Below are positions 21,815 through 31,429 of a stretch of DNA of 64,000 nucleotides, piece by piece. The translations under genes were made by a program, and so were the position numbers. Location: the NCBI GenBank assembly GCA_031761405.1, contig JASEVX010000011.1, forward strand, positions 28,334,514-28,398,513, read 5' to 3'. Positions within the stretch are counted from its first letter, which is position 1. Each line of letters begins with the position of its first letter. Origin of the DNA: Serripes groenlandicus (taxonomy: Eukaryota > Mollusca > Bivalvia > Cardiida > Cardiidae). Under the pieces are notes generated by a model. That model saw nothing but the letters and a program-made list of their open reading frames with translations. It searched no databases and was not told the DNA's origin.

Positions 21815-21967
21815 GTCTCTGTTTTATTAATAATTACTCTATACTTCTATCCCCCTGAGACGGAATATGTCGACCGGGATTAGCATGCGCGGACTGCCCA
21901 GGCTGATATGGGTCGATACAATACGCAGAGTCAATAATGTTGGTTTTCTCCTAGGACGGCTCATATC
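21815..21967. repeat. CCGT-family MITE, left part missing
   Basis: ACTTCTATCCCCCTGAGACG, GATACAATACGCAGAGTCAA and the right terminus AATGTTGGTTTTCTCCTAGG then ACGGCTCATAT. Paralogue at 54440. Confidence 0.75.
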
Positions 21968-22040
21968 TATTCAGTACTGTTTGATAAGATGACTCCCGAT
22001 GCAACAAGCTGTTATTCTGACTGTCTTTGTGTTTATCCAA

Positions 22041-22195
22041 TTCTCTCTTTCAGCGACAATGGCAATATTGAGTTGTGTGCAAGCAATCAGATTCAGGTGA
22101 GTCAGCTCGTAACGAGCTGTCTCAAATGAATTCAGCATTGAATGCCTTTTTAGTAATCAAAATAATTAAGCCAAAAAAAAGAGTTAATTAGTCTA
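22041..22195. repeat. CAGCTC-family MITE-like element, shortened
   Basis: TTCTCTCTTTCAGCGACAAT at the left, centre GTCAGCTCGTAACGAGCTGT, arms AAGCAATCAGATTCAGGTGA and TGAATTCAGCATTGAATGCC. The right end is shortened relative to the unit-2 copy at 54681. Confidence 0.7.
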
Positions 22196-22208
22196 CCATC
22201 TTTGTTAA

Positions 22209-22468
22209 GTATATCGAGGGCTTGGTGTGAAACGGTTGTAACTAAAAACCTATTTTGAAAACCGTGGTTTAGGGGCAATTTTGAACCCTTTGTAAACAAT
22301 GCAAATTTAGGTGCCATTGCTCAGAACGAGCAATGGCACCTACATTTCCATTGTTTACCAAGTAAAATGATTTAACGCTTATAAAGACTTTAGGGCGAGT
22401 CGATTAACCTTGGTAAAAAAATACTAACTTTAGTTACAACCGTTTCACGCCAAGCCCTCGATATATAC
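22209..22468. mobile_element. Foldback element inserted upstream of Toll-like copy 1
   Basis: Terminal inverted repeats TCGAGGGCTTGGTGTGAAAC (22213) and GTTTCACGCCAAGCCCTCGA (about 22463), with TATA on both outer sides. The centre is a second hairpin (GGTGCCATTGCTCAGAACGA / GCAATGGCACC). Unit 2 has the uninterrupted site CATATATATACATATCTAAT near 54925, so this is an insertion with a TATA (or TA) target duplication, about 140 bp before the receptor start codon. No coding capacity. Confidence 0.8.
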
Positions 22469-22484
22469 ATATCTAATTATGGCA

Positions 22485-22602
22485 GTTCTATCATTACAAT
22501 CCACTGTTCAATACAAAATACCGACTTTTAATTTTACATTGTTTCCCATATTTCCTCATATCATGCCTAATATTTTGTAGGGTAGGACTAACATCCTTCA
22601 GA
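22485..22602 (+). promoter_or_regulatory. Conserved 5' flank of Toll-like copy 1
   Basis: From ATCTAATTATGGCAGTTCTA to the start codon this stretch is almost identical to 54945-55065 before copy 2. It ends in CTAATATTTTGTAGGGTAGG, which looks like a splice acceptor and suggests a 5'-untranslated exon joined here. The start context is CAGAATG with A at -3. No TATA position is certain. Confidence 0.45.
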
Positions 22603-25197
22603 ATGTCACAGATCAAGGGACTATTAAGTACATCGCTAGTATTGTGCATGGTAATAACGCGCATCTATTGTCAGGACACAACATTGCCTGGTTACACAAA
22701 ATGGAACGTGCCATCTTCAGAGAGAGATGACATGTTCTGCCCGGATACGTGTTACCTGGACGAAGAATACGACAGATGCTGTGGCTGTCAAGCCAAACCC
22801 TGCTGGGAAATCAACGCCACAGCGTGTGGTGTAACTGTCGGGTACCTCTCTCTGGAATACATTGACATCTTTGGGGCTACAGTGATTATTGATAACACTG
22901 GAAACAACGTTGATCTTCACGTTCTAGAACATACGAACGGTAAAATGATCGAGTTGCCAACAAACATCTGTGAATTCAATGATACACTCACTAAATTAGA
23001 TCTCAGCTATAATCGTATTGAGAACGCAGATGCGGTGAAGTGTTTGACAAAGCTGGACACTCTTTTGTTGAACAATAACCTGATAACAAGCATCAGTAAT
23101 TCAACGTTGTCAGAAATGACAATTCTCAGAGTATTGTCCCTGGCCAATAATGATATAAAGGTCTTGGAACCCAATACTATTACCGTCCCAAACGCAAATA
23201 TATTCTTTGTGGACTTTGCAAACAACACACTGGAATCTACCGATGTTACCAATTTCTTTCGCGAAGGACATTTTTGTGACCTTGTCTACTCAAGTTGTGA
23301 TCTTGGAACTATAACAAACAAAAATGACTTTAAAGCTAACTTGAGTATAGAGTACGGGCCGGGTGAATTGTATTTAAATGATTCCAATATTGGACAATTT
23401 CTTGACTTTACAGCAATAGGTATTACAGACTATGCCGAGATTGCTCTTTTTGTAAAAGGTCAAATTCACATAGATGCTGGATCTATGCACTGTGATTGTA
23501 GTATATACCCATTATTCAAAGGACTGGGTGACGACATTCTTGATTACTGGCCAGATTTAGGTAAAACAGGCGCCGACTTCTTGTGTCTTAGTCCGCCACA
23601 TATGGTCGGGGTTAAACTGAAGGACTATTACAATGACGGAAATTTTGATAACCTAACGTGTAACATTGTGGAGAACTGCACGGATATGTGTGTCTGCACG
23701 GATAAGCCGAGTGAGAATTTGGTCATCGTTGATTGTCGGAATAGGAGTCTTCTCTCCCTCCCTGAAAGGCTTCCGACGGGACGTTTCAACACTCTTGATG
23801 TGAAATTACTTTTGGACGGTAATTTTATCACGGGGATTCATGACCGTCCTGACCTCGATAGAATTCGAGTGCTTCAAATGCCGGATAACGATATCAATTT
23901 TATTGAAAGCAACATTATAACTCACTTAACCAATACGGAAATCGATATACAGGATCAGAAGTTATCGAATCTTCCAAAACCATTTTTGAACATCGATCCG
24001 AACAGAGTAATCTACGGCGATCACCCTGTATCATGTGACTGTAACAATCTGTGGATAGGAAACTGGATCCGCGCTCATGGCGCAACTAATCGATTATACT
24101 GTGATGCCAAAGGGGAACGCATTTATGCAGAGTATGTCTCTGACGACCGTCTAGACTGCTTCGTTAAACAGAATAACATCTTGAAATATATTGCAATAGC
24201 TTTGGCAGTTTTTCTGTCATTACTTCTTCTTATCATTCTTATAGCAAAACTTAAAACTGAACTTCGGCTTCTCTATCGAAGGTACAAGAAAACAAAGAGA
24301 TCTGGAAGTCCAGCTGTCTTTATATCCATGTGTGATGAAAACGATGAGGTATTTCGTTTTGTTCACTATTCTGTTAGACCTGCATTAAGACATCTGCAAA
24401 TTAAAGTGACCGTACCGTGGCATGATTTCGCACCTGGTGGAGAGATAGACAAAGATCTTAGCGAAGCGGTAACAACGAGTGATGTGTTCGTGGTCTTTCT
24501 GTGTGATATGTACCTGGATGACCAAGCTTCTGTGGCAGAATTTAATGCTATATGGAACGTGTTTATGAAGGACAAGTCCAAAGACATTATCCTAATAAAC
24601 TGGGATGGTCTAAAATCGAGGGAGATTAGAGACAAACGAATGAGAGCTCTTCGTCGCACTGGTTATGCAATGGAATTCGACGATCATGACGTTCGAATGA
24701 TGAAACGCATTGCCATGAAAACATGTCCAGAATTAAATATTGATGAAATATCAATACCAGAGAAATATCTAATGTGTTCTCAAGACACAAATCAGCAACA
24801 AGTAGAGCATGAATCGAAAGAACGAAATCAGCATCATCAAGACAATGTTGATAATAACGATGCCATTAAACAGAATAATACAATGGCAGACGAAAATGTA
24901 TTTAACCGGTTACATCCACGAGGACCAGAAATCTGTAAGTGTAAATATAGAAAGTGTTACGTCCATATGTCTAATCAAGGTGATGTTTCATACTATGATA
25001 ATATACCTGCGTGGGGTAGGGGTAACGCGTCATTCGGTGGGACAAAGGGTAACACGTCAGTCGGTCGGCCAAATGGTTTCACGTCCTTCGGTCGGCCAAA
25101 GGGTAACACGTCAACCGGTGGGCCAAAGGGTAACACGTCAGTCGATGGGGAAAATGGTATAATAATCGTTCGAACGACGCCAGAAAGTGTCGTTTAG
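22603..25197 (+). CDS. Toll-like receptor, copy 1 (LRR-LRRCT-LRRNT-LRR-LRRCT-TM-TIR)
   Basis: A single-exon, 864-residue type I membrane receptor. Residues 1-23 form a signal peptide. A Cys-rich N-terminus (46-75) is followed by LRRs at about 128-215 (KLDLSYNRIE, LDTLLLNNNL), a first CDC-type LRRCT (297-353) and an LRRNT (359-390: CTDMCVC). Further LRRs (396-460) and a second LRRCT (478-519, CDCNNLW) precede the transmembrane helix 528-549 and the TIR domain 569-712. Two cysteine clusters make it a multiple-cysteine-cluster Toll, the type common in molluscs and Drosophila Toll. The TIR is divergent: box 1 reads AVFISMCDEN, box 2 DFAPGG with the BB-loop proline at 611, and the box 3 FW is not evident. 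The tail holds about five 9-residue repeats (KGNTSVGRP) at 804-852. Lies antisense inside intron 2 of the GPR157-like gene. Ligand unknown. Confidence 0.93.
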   Translation: MSQIKGLLSTSLVLCMVITRIYCQDTTLPGYTKWNVPSSERDDMFCPDTCYLDEEYDRCCGCQAKPCWEINATACGVTVGYLSLEYIDIFGATVIIDNTGNNVDLHVLEHTNGKMIELPTNICEFNDTLTKLDLSYNRIENADAVKCLTKLDTLLLNNNLITSISNSTLSEMTILRVLSLANNDIKVLEPNTITVPNANIFFVDFANNTLESTDVTNFFREGHFCDLVYSSCDLGTITNKNDFKANLSIEYGPGELYLNDSNIGQFLDFTAIGITDYAEIALFVKGQIHIDAGSMHCDCSIYPLFKGLGDDILDYWPDLGKTGADFLCLSPPHMVGVKLKDYYNDGNFDNLTCNIVENCTDMCVCTDKPSENLVIVDCRNRSLLSLPERLPTGRFNTLDVKLLLDGNFITGIHDRPDLDRIRVLQMPDNDINFIESNIITHLTNTEIDIQDQKLSNLPKPFLNIDPNRVIYGDHPVSCDCNNLWIGNWIRAHGATNRLYCDAKGERIYAEYVSDDRLDCFVKQNNILKYIAIALAVFLSLLLLIILIAKLKTELRLLYRRYKKTKRSGSPAVFISMCDENDEVFRFVHYSVRPALRHLQIKVTVPWHDFAPGGEIDKDLSEAVTTSDVFVVFLCDMYLDDQASVAEFNAIWNVFMKDKSKDIILINWDGLKSREIRDKRMRALRRTGYAMEFDDHDVRMMKRIAMKTCPELNIDEISIPEKYLMCSQDTNQQQVEHESKERNQHHQDNVDNNDAIKQNNTMADENVFNRLHPRGPEICKCKYRKCYVHMSNQGDVSYYDNIPAWGRGNASFGGTKGNTSVGRPNGFTSFGRPKGNTSTGGPKGNTSVDGENGIIIVRTTPESVV
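25018..25158 (+). repeat. 27-bp coding repeat in the receptor tail
   Basis: About five tandem copies of GGTAACACGTCAGTCGGTCG plus GCCAAAG, in frame, giving Gly/Asn/Ser/Thr-rich 9-residue repeats at the end of Toll-like copy 1. Unit-2 copies retain only one recognisable remnant. Confidence 0.8.
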
Positions 25198-25243
25198 AAT
25201 TGCAATTTACATAGCTCATATGTCTAGATAAGGGGGAGTAAAC

Positions 25244-25480
25244 ACCTCTGTCTGTCTGTCTGTATTTATGTCTGTATGCTATTTATCTTTTTCAGTCCCT
25301 GTCTCTGTCTCTCACTCTTTCTTTCTGCCTCTATCTTTATCGCTGTCTCTCTCACTCTCTCACTCCCTCTAACTATGTCTATCTGTCTCCATCTCTTTCT
25401 GTCTCCCTCTAGTTCTCTATCTTTATCTCTTCCCCTATATGTATATGTGTCTCTCTATTTCTCTCAGTTGTATATTCATA
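25244..25480 (+). repeat. CT/TCTG-rich simple-sequence tract
   Basis: Degenerate TCTG and TCTC tract starting 45 bp after the receptor stop. Orthologous tracts follow the other two TIR copies (57499 and 60522), so it pre-dates the duplications. Confidence 0.8.
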
Positions 25481-25619
25481 GTAAATTATAAATTAGCAAA
25501 ATCATATTTATTCAGATTAATGTGTTTAGAATAGTCCAAAAAGAGCACATTCGCTTGGAGAATGTTCATATTTAGTCATATGAATTTAGAATAGTCCAAC
25601 AAAAAGCACATTATGTAAC

Positions 25620-25806
25620 CAGTTAACTTAATGAATTTAAATTGAATTATTCATGATCCCTGGGTAAACAAACCAGTACTAAGCTAGAAAATATGCCTTG
25701 CCCAAGGGCACTCCACCATGACCGTAGTGCCGCGACTGGGGATCGAACCCGGGACACCCGGTTTCGAAATCCCCGACGCTAACCACTCGACCACAGCGGA
25801 TTCCCC
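25620..25806 (-). repeat. SINE-1 insertion with target duplication
   Basis: Reversed SINE-1: body (GATCCCTGGGTAAACAAACC, GCACTCCACCATGACCGTAG), B-box (GGGGATCGAACCCGGGACAC) and head (CTAACCACTCGACCACAGCG). CCAGTTAACTTAA precedes it and CCAGTTAACCTAA follows it, a target duplication. The uninterrupted site is present at 57817 and 60850. Confidence 0.85.
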
Positions 25807-26219
25807 AGTTAACCTAAATGCCTACTACTAATATAACATGTTACAATCATTATTGTTAACATAGTCAAAAGGAAAGAAGTGTCATTAAATCATCTTTTTT
25901 TCCAGAAGTTTAATAGGATACAGTTATGTAGCTCATACATACAGTTCATTTATATATATTGTTATTGTTAAAACCTTTAACGTAAAATCCTTTTATAAAT
26001 AGGTTTAAAACATCTATCAATAGTTAATCTTAAACGGATATTATTAAATTCTCGAAACAAGAGCTACCTTCCAACAATGTTTTCAAAATCAAAGAGGATT
26101 ATTTTACTGTTAAACTACATGTTACCAATATATCAATGTTGTATGAATATTTGATATGTAATCCAAATGATATGTATTTTGGGCCGGAGGCCTTTTGGAC
26201 TAATAAAAATATTTCTGAA

Positions 26220-26283
26220 TTCTCTCTCTCTCTCTGTCTCTCTCTGTCTCTCTCTCTGTCTGTCTCTCTGTCTCTCTGTCTTT
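26220..26283 (+). repeat. (CT)n/(TCTG)n microsatellite
   Basis: Short CT tract; the unit-2 equivalents at 58100 and 61292 are far longer. Confidence 0.9.
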
Positions 26284-26821
26284 AAAAGTTATCCTTATTT
26301 GCTATACTCAACTTCAAGCAATATAATACACGTTCTTGAACACAATTTGAGCCTGTACATAAGCAAAGGTAGACATTGTGTAGACAATTTGAGCCTGTAC
26401 ATGAGAAAAGGTACACGTTGTGTAGGTTCAGATCTTGTCCACCTGTTTATTCTTATCAGAATCTTCATAAGTTGACAGACGAGTCTAGCAAGTTTGTGCA
26501 TGTAAAATGTGAACAGTGCAGATCCAGACCAGATTGTGCGGTTGCCACAGGCTACTCCGGTTATATACAGTTCAAGAAGCAGACTTGTACCTCTTCGCTT
26601 AGATCGGCTCATTCATTTGTAAATAATACAGACCAAGATCAGCATATAATTTCACGAAATATGATTTCTGAGAAAAGGTTAAGTTGTTAAATATGAGCAT
26701 ATTTTTTCATTTCCCCTTTTCTGTATTAACGACCCTGTAATTAAAGACCACCTGTGATCATAGACCAGATTGTTCAATTCCCATAGGTGATCTTTAAACA
26801 CAGGTTTGAGTGTATATATAT

Positions 26822-27055
26822 ATGAACCGTTCCACGAGAAAACCAACATTATGGACTCTGCGTAATGTATAGACCCAGATCAGCATGCCCATTCCGCAGG
26901 GGGAAAGAGGTATAGAGTAATGATTCCAGAAACAGAAAATCAACAGGACGTGAAATGTGTCTGGCCGGGTTAGCCTGCGCGGCATGCTTAGGTTGATTCG
27001 AGTCGAAACTTTACGCAGAATCCACAATGTTGGTTTCTCGTGGAAAGGCTCATAT
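26822..27055. repeat. CCGT-family MITE, full length
   Basis: Left ATGAACCGTTCCACGAGAAA, right AATGTTGGTTTCTCGTGGAA then AGGCTCATAT. Preceded by TATATATA as in its two unit-2 relatives (58914, 62249). Confidence 0.85.
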
Positions 27056-27574
27056 GTATGTGTACTATTAAGAAGAGTGACTATATAGGCAGCTAGTTAA
27101 TTTCAGTATAGATGTCGATCATTGTTTTATGTTATATCCCGTATTTCTGTGTTAACTGTACTAACTCATCCCGGACGCATTATAGTTCACTTTTTTCGGC
27201 GATAGCTGATTAACGTGGGTTTTGACCTAGATGTTAAACAAATGATCTTGATTGTTTTTTTTTAAATTATGGAATCACTAATTGAAAAGTGTCTGATAGT
27301 TGTAATCTATCTTATTTGTTTTATATATGTACTTTTTTTGGAATATTGTTTTATTTTGATTGTTGTTTTATGGGTTGTAGGTTTTACTTTTGCACAAACC
27401 TGTATTAAAATGATTTAATTAAATATGGTGTTATTTTATATTATAAAATAAGAAATTGTATTACTACTAATATTTGTTCCGGAATATTGATGTACATGAA
27501 AAGGACATTAAAACAAGTGTCACGTGCACGTTTATACTTACAAGGCACGTTACAAACAGTGTATTGCCATTTCT

Positions 27575-27770
27575 AACAAGTGGCAAGTTGGTAACGGTAA
27601 GGGCTAACGATCCAGCTGTCGGAGGTTCGAATCCCAACTCAGACTTTCATACATAATGGACAACGGTCATTGTACAAAGCGTCTCTTGTCTCTCACTGGC
27701 AGGCAAAGAGTATTTGTAGGATGGAAGTCATCTGCCTGTTGTGTGGCAGGGAACCAGGAAACACAACATT
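27575..27770 (+). repeat. tRNA-derived SINE
   Basis: Head AAGTTGGTAACGGTAAGGGC with B-box GGAGGTTCGAATCCCAACTC, then TTTCATACATAATGGACAAC and GTCTCTCACTGGCAGGCAAA. Paralogue at 62668. Confidence 0.65.
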
Positions 27771-27822
27771 AATGTAAGGAAAAGTGTAAAGAAACTGTAA
27801 TGGGCGGTGACAGGATCAGACA

Positions 27823-28060
27823 ACCTCCACGATGGTGTAGTGGTAGAGCATCCATTGGTTCGATCATCGGCCGGGTCATATCAATGACTTTTAAAATGGT
27901 ACTAACGGATTTCCCTTGGCGCTCAAGATTGTCGTGTTGTCACTACGACTGACAAGCTGGTTTAAGAATAGATGAACTAGTAATACTAATAGCTAACGCA
28001 GAACACTCCGTGATACGCCTTAAAATAGTTGAAAGTGGCGTTAAGCAGCAAGCACCATAC
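27823..28060 (+). repeat. tRNA-derived SINE with deleted head
   Basis: CCACGATGGTGTAGTGGTAG, AGCATCCATTGGTTCGATCA, then CGGCCGGGTCATATCAATGA. Compared with 62920, about 20 bp between A and B boxes are missing. The tail (GTTGAAAGTGGCGTTAAGCA) ends 40 bp before the exon 2 donor of the GPR157-like gene. Confidence 0.65.
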
Positions 28061-28100
28061 AAATAAACAAAACAAAGACTGGATAAGACAAACCACTTAC

Positions 28101-28325
28101 CCGGCGTTAACCAGCTAATTCCGTTAAACAAATACATAAACCTTGTTGTACCAGTGATCGACCTTTGGTTATAGATTGTAAGGAACATATGTAGGGCTAT
28201 AATCATTGTCCAAAAAAAGGACGCGAGACTCGAGTAGGTCGTGATGAAGCTCTGGGCGATACACATTTCGCACGACATCTTATTGTCCTTATCAAAGAAG
28301 TGCCGCAGTACTGCCAGTATGTATC
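28101..28325 (-). CDS. GPR157-like copy 1, exon 2 (TM3 and start of TM4)
   Basis: 225 bp between acceptor ATTTCAG and donor CCGG|GTAAGT, phases 1 and 1. Encodes GYILAVLRHFFDKDNKMSCE, the TM3 segment CIAQSFITTYSSLASFFWTM then IIALHMFLTIY, and the TM4 start FMYLFNGISWLTPG. The Cys before TM3 is the expected disulfide partner of the Cys in exon 3, and FFWT plus the IALxxxLxI pattern match GPR157 closely. Confidence 0.9.
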
Positions 28326-28591
28326 CTGAAATGGTAAATAACAGACGCGCTGAACTAACATTAACATTGTGCATGACAAGCCATAATAACGTACTATGTT
28401 AGCGGTGACATGGGAAATCAAGCTTAAGATAATGATTACACGTGCTGAAAAGCGCTTCCGCATGATTCATATGAAATTGATTCAAATGTATACTGCTTTA
28501 CATAAGTTTCTTTGAACCCCTCTTTGACTAGTTTGTCAACAGTGCAGATCCAGATCAGACTGTTTTAGGATCATCAACAATATGTGATTAC

Positions 28592-28864
28592 TTACACACA
28601 AATGTCTGTCAAATGCATGCATGTCAATATACTATGTCTTGCGATTTTGGGAATTAATGCACCAAAGTACAGTGAAGACTGAGGTGAGCCTTTGTATACG
28701 CAAATTCTCACATGAACTGCACATTCTGACATGAAACTAGAAGTGTATCCCCTGTTATTGTACGTCAATGTTACATCGTCAAATTGGTTATTATAGTTTC
28801 GCAGAACGATTAGGATCAGTTCAGTAGTACAAAGTACCCCATCACTTGAATAGTTAATTGGCAA
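28592..28864 (-). other. Possible unassigned exon, conserved in both units
   Basis: An open frame containing TTELILIVLRNYNNQFDDVT and LTYNNRGYTSSFMS is preserved in the second unit (63698-63967). Both end at a possible donor (CAT|GTGAGA here, CAG|GTGAGA there). It lies between exons 1 and 2 of the GPR157-like gene, but skipping it gives a perfect GPR157-type join, so it may be an alternative exon, a relic, or chance. Not recognised. Confidence 0.2.
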
Positions 28865-28893
28865 TCTGGTTACCTATTAATCGTAATAGGCAT

Positions 28894-29160
28894 ATGAGCC
28901 ATCCCGCAAGAAAATGAACAGTATGGCCTCTGCGTAATGTATCGGCCCAGATATGTATGCGCAGTCCGCGCAGGCTAATCCGGGACGACACATTCCGTCT
29001 AGGGGGCATAGAGGTATAGAATAATGACTTCTGAAACAGAAAATCCACAGGAGACAACAAGTGTCTATCCGGGTAAGCCTGTGTGGCATGCTTAGGTTAA
29101 TCCGTGTCGATACTTTACGCAGGGTCCCCTACCTAGGTTTTCTCGCGGGACGGCTCATAC
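28894..29160. repeat. CCGT-family MITE, full length
   Basis: Left ATGAGCCATCCCGCAAGAAA, right CCTAGGTTTTCTCGCGGGAC then GGCTCATAC. The window's last bases (GGCATATG at 63993) align with the position where this element starts. Confidence 0.85.
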
Positions 29161-29500
29161 ATCTATAGGATTCGTTGGGTAGTGTAGATCCTGGTCAGTA
29201 TGCGCTGATGTGCAGGGTGATGTTTATGTGTACAATATACCTGCATGTCTTCTGCAATAAACACATGCAGATTGCCACGCGTAAATAAAAGAAGATTGCC
29301 ACGCACACATACAAGGAGACTGCAACGCTCATACATCTATAGGATTGGTTGGGTAGTGTAGATCCTGGTCAGTATGCGCTGATGTGCAGGGTGAAGTTTA
29401 TGTGTACAATATACCTGCATGTCTTCTGCAATAAACACATGCAGATTGCCACGCGTAAATAAAAGAAGAGTGCCACGCACACATACAAGGAGACTGCAAC
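29156..29500. repeat. Direct duplication of about 174 bp
   Basis: CATACATCTATAGGATTCGT ... GCAGATTGCCACGCGTAAAT recurs at 29330 with one or two changes. The second copy runs into the 24-bp array that follows. Confidence 0.85.
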
Positions 29501-29710
29501 GCGTGAATACAAGCAGACTGCAACGCGCAAATACAAGGAGAATGCAACGCGCAAATACAAGGAGAATGTAACGCGCAAATACAAGGAGAATGCAACGCGC
29601 AAATACAAGGAGACTGCAACGCTCAAATACAAGGAGTATGCAACGCGCAAATACAAGGAGAATGCAACGCGCAAATACAAGTAGAATGCAACGCGCACAT
29701 ACACGGAGAG
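29440..29710. repeat. 24-bp minisatellite, about 11 units
   Basis: Unit AATGCAACGCGCAAATACAA plus GGAG. Open frames on both strands (8-residue repeats such as CICALHSP) result from the stop-free unit and are not supported as genes. Confidence 0.9.
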
Positions 29711-30314
29711 TACAGTTGAAAACGTTGTTGGAAAAATCATCCCACAATATGTCTGCAAGGGGGATGTTTTTAGAATATCACTATCTGTCGAAGTTTGATT
29801 CACTAATAGATTGGCGCAATTGCATAAGAAAATGTACAAGTGTACCTTCTGATCATCTTGTCTCAGTCTCAGTCTTATCAGAGTATACACAAATTGACAG
29901 AATCTTCCAAGAAGCTTGTGGAAGTAAAATGTGAACAGTTTATACATTGATTAGTCTGTGCAGACCACAGGCTGATCTGGGTTATTCAAATTGTACATTT
30001 TGCTATGCAAATGGGATCATTTATTTACAAAGTTATCTGTTTAAAATCGATTTACATCGCATTATGTTTTCAACTTATATCTATTAATCATCCAGTTATC
30101 ATGCCGTGTTTAGGAAGGTCCCAAATTGTGACCCCAGTCTATACGATATCAACATGAAACCTATTGGCTGACAGATTTTCAACTGTTTGTCGTCGTTTAC
30201 ATTATTTACTTCCGCATTCTAAAATAGATTATTGATTTAACTCGCATTTGATAGTACATATATATAATTAATCGGTAAAATAAAATATATGAGTTAAGGT
30301 TTAACAGTGGGTTG
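29711..30314. other. Intronic, little recognised
   Basis: A CCGT-family scrap (GTCTGTGCAGACCACAGGCT near 29952) is the only recognisable item. Lies in intron 1 of the GPR157-like gene. Confidence 0.4.
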
Positions 30315-30541
30315 TTTAATGCTTTCCTTCATACAACAAATCTACAACAGTCGACTTCGAAAACATTTAGTCAAAAATGAAAACTCTGTAAATGAAAGAA
30401 CATTTATTAAAAAAACTTGAAAACATTGTCGTTAAAGGATAAAATGTTAATTTTTGAGAAATTTCACATTTTGCAGCAATTTTTTCAAAAGTCTTCAGCT
30501 GCAGAGGCATCAGAAAGCATATGTATGTGGGACAGGGTTAA
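30315..30541. repeat. GTCGTC-family element
   Basis: CTACAACAGTCGACTTCGAA, core AAGGATAAAATGTTAATTTT / GAGAAATTTCACATTTTGCA, then AAAGTCTTCAGCTGCAGAGG and TATGTGGGACAGGGTTAA. Confidence 0.65.
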
Positions 30542-30867
30542 TGTGCTTGCATATGAATTATAACTTGAGGTGCAAGTGCAATACTTTTTTTATTTTTATT
30601 TTTAAATTCACTAATAAATGAAAACGATAACTAACAGAAAATCATTTAAAAACAATAAACTGATGTATTTAAACGTGCTTTTCGTGTGACACAATCGATA
30701 CATTCTCTTACAGTGACAATGTAACATAAAGTTAACTGTCATTTTCAACCTTTTTAAATATGTGCACGAGTATGTATACTGATTTACAAATCAATAAATA
30801 AGGAGTAACCCGAGAACGTTTACTCCCATTCAATGTGCATCAAACAACTCGATATAAACTTCGGATG

Positions 30868-31345
30868 TATTTCAGGTACATTTCGTATAATTTACACCAT
30901 GCTTTACGAGTAACACTGTTAGTTTAGGTACATTACATCTAATTTGGACCATGATGTACGAATGGCACTGCTGTTTTAGGTATATTACATCTTATTTGGA
31001 CCATGCTGTACGAATGGCACTGTTATTTTAGGTACATTACATCTAATTTGGACCATGCTTTACGAGTGGCACTGTTATTTTAGGTACATTACGTCTAATT
31101 TAGACCATGCTTTACGAGTAACACTGTTAGTTTAGGTATATTACATCTAATTTGGACCATAATGTACGAATGGCACTGTTATTTTAGGTATATTACATCT
31201 AATTTGGACCATGCTTTACGAGTAGCACTGTTATTTTAGCTACATTAATATAATTTTTACCATGCTTTACAAGTTTCGCTGTTATGTCAGGTACATCGAA
31301 TCTAATTTGAACCATGCTTTACGAGTTGTACTGTTTATGATTTTA
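30868..31345. repeat. 52-bp tandem array, about 9 units
   Basis: Unit built on TTTAGGTACATTACATCTAA, TTTGGACCATGCTTTACGAG and TGGCACTGTTAT. Unit starts at 30924, 30976 and 31028 confirm the 52-bp period. In intron 1. Confidence 0.9.
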
Positions 31346-31429
31346 GTAACATCGATTCCTTTCTATTTACGATAATGGTTTGGTTGAGATACTATTCACA
31401 ACAGCGAATTCGATTTATAACAGGCCTCA

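Noticed and set aside
22717..24659. Minus-strand frames opposite the Toll-like genes (also 55180-57343)
   Set aside because: Antisense shadows of the receptor coding sequence; conserved only because the sense strand is.
29337..29947. Open frame with a repeated Leu/Cys/Ala-rich 8-residue unit
   Set aside because: Generated by the 24-bp minisatellite, which is open on both strands.
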